A stretch of 64,000 nucleotides of DNA. Source: JAOUEA01 sp040882605. GTDB taxonomy: Bacteria > Actinomycetota > UBA4738 > HRBIN12. Made by a program: the position numbers and the translations under genes. The DNA lies in contig JBBEAY010000060.1 of NCBI GenBank assembly GCA_040882605.1, forward strand, positions 1 to 64,000, given 5' to 3'. The notes beneath the pieces are model-generated. The model saw only the letters and a list, made by a program, of their open reading frames with translations, did not search any database and had not been told where the DNA came from. Within the stretch, counting starts at the first letter, position 1; every line of letters begins with the position of its first letter. Of this stretch, positions 63,778 through 64,000 are shown in pieces.

Positions 63778-64000
<223 letters not shown>

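Overview
The window is high-GC DNA with dense gene packing and many GTG starts. It probably comes from an uncultivated actinobacterium. The best markers are a gephyrin-like MoeA, MoaC and GlpR-like neighbourhood, an MptB-like GT-C mannosyltransferase, DinB and flavin/F420-type PPOX genes, DUF6328 and DUF192 proteins, and leaderless-looking genes with GTG starts. No complete insertion sequence, phage or CRISPR array is visible, but several decayed fragments are.

Region 1 (1-9155) is one tightly overlapping plus-strand operon: grdE, grdB (in-frame UGA, selenocysteine), a 40-codon ORF, grdC, an atypical thioredoxin (CQPC), grdA (in-frame UGA in CFVU), then a spermidine/putrescine-type ABC importer (binding lipoprotein, two permeases, ATPase). 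It reads as uptake plus selenium-dependent reductive cleavage of a glycine-like substrate (glycine, sarcosine, betaine or something new). The operon has three tandem palindromic operators upstream. Its GrdE appears to lack the pyruvoyl-forming cysteine region, its GrdB lacks one cysteine near Sec, and no grdD is in the window. This is the strongest candidate for an undescribed system.

Region 2 (9156-15911) begins with a transposase N-terminal fragment, a membrane-protein remnant and two minus-strand tRNAs (Asp, divergent; Glu). Then come a frameshifted lipoprotein gene, DUF192, DinB, PPOX, methyltransferase, pentapeptide-repeat and serine-hydrolase genes, and UvrA-like and AbiV-like remnants.

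Region 3 (15924-20418) is a small island bracketed by two diverged copies of rlmN. The first is cut at its GEP motif and the second is complete. Between them lie an MFS transporter, a fluoride riboswitch controlling crcB and DUF190, and half an aquaporin gene.

Region 4 (20470-33943) holds DinB, FmdB-type zinc ribbon and secreted proteins, a glycan cluster (a GT4-GH130 fusion protein with an overlapping partner, an MptB-like mannosyltransferase, a large membrane protein), the tldD-tldE protease pair and lipoproteins.

Region 5 (34009-44841) holds housekeeping and accessory genes: NTF2-like, GNAT, decayed fragments, uppP, a CpaB-like SAF protein, mtnP, galU, a hipBA module with three matching operators, the moeA/glp-moaC-glpR-translin group and tRNA-Ala(CGC).

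Region 6 (45000-57962) holds a PLP decarboxylase-like protein, an MBL hydrolase, an amidohydrolase, a class III aminotransferase and a beta-hydroxyacid dehydrogenase, then a Rieske protein, HxlR/YceI, a nitrilase, GNAT, TetR and an acidic calcium-repeat protein.

Region 7 (58022-64000) is an M15 peptidase followed by a minus-strand aerobic carbon monoxide dehydrogenase cluster: coxS (cut by the window edge), coxL with the form I AYRCSFR loop, a CoxF/XdhC protein fused to a YHS domain, coxG and a MocA-like cytidylyltransferase. Selenium-dependent glycine-type reduction and aerobic CO oxidation therefore sit about 50 kb apart.
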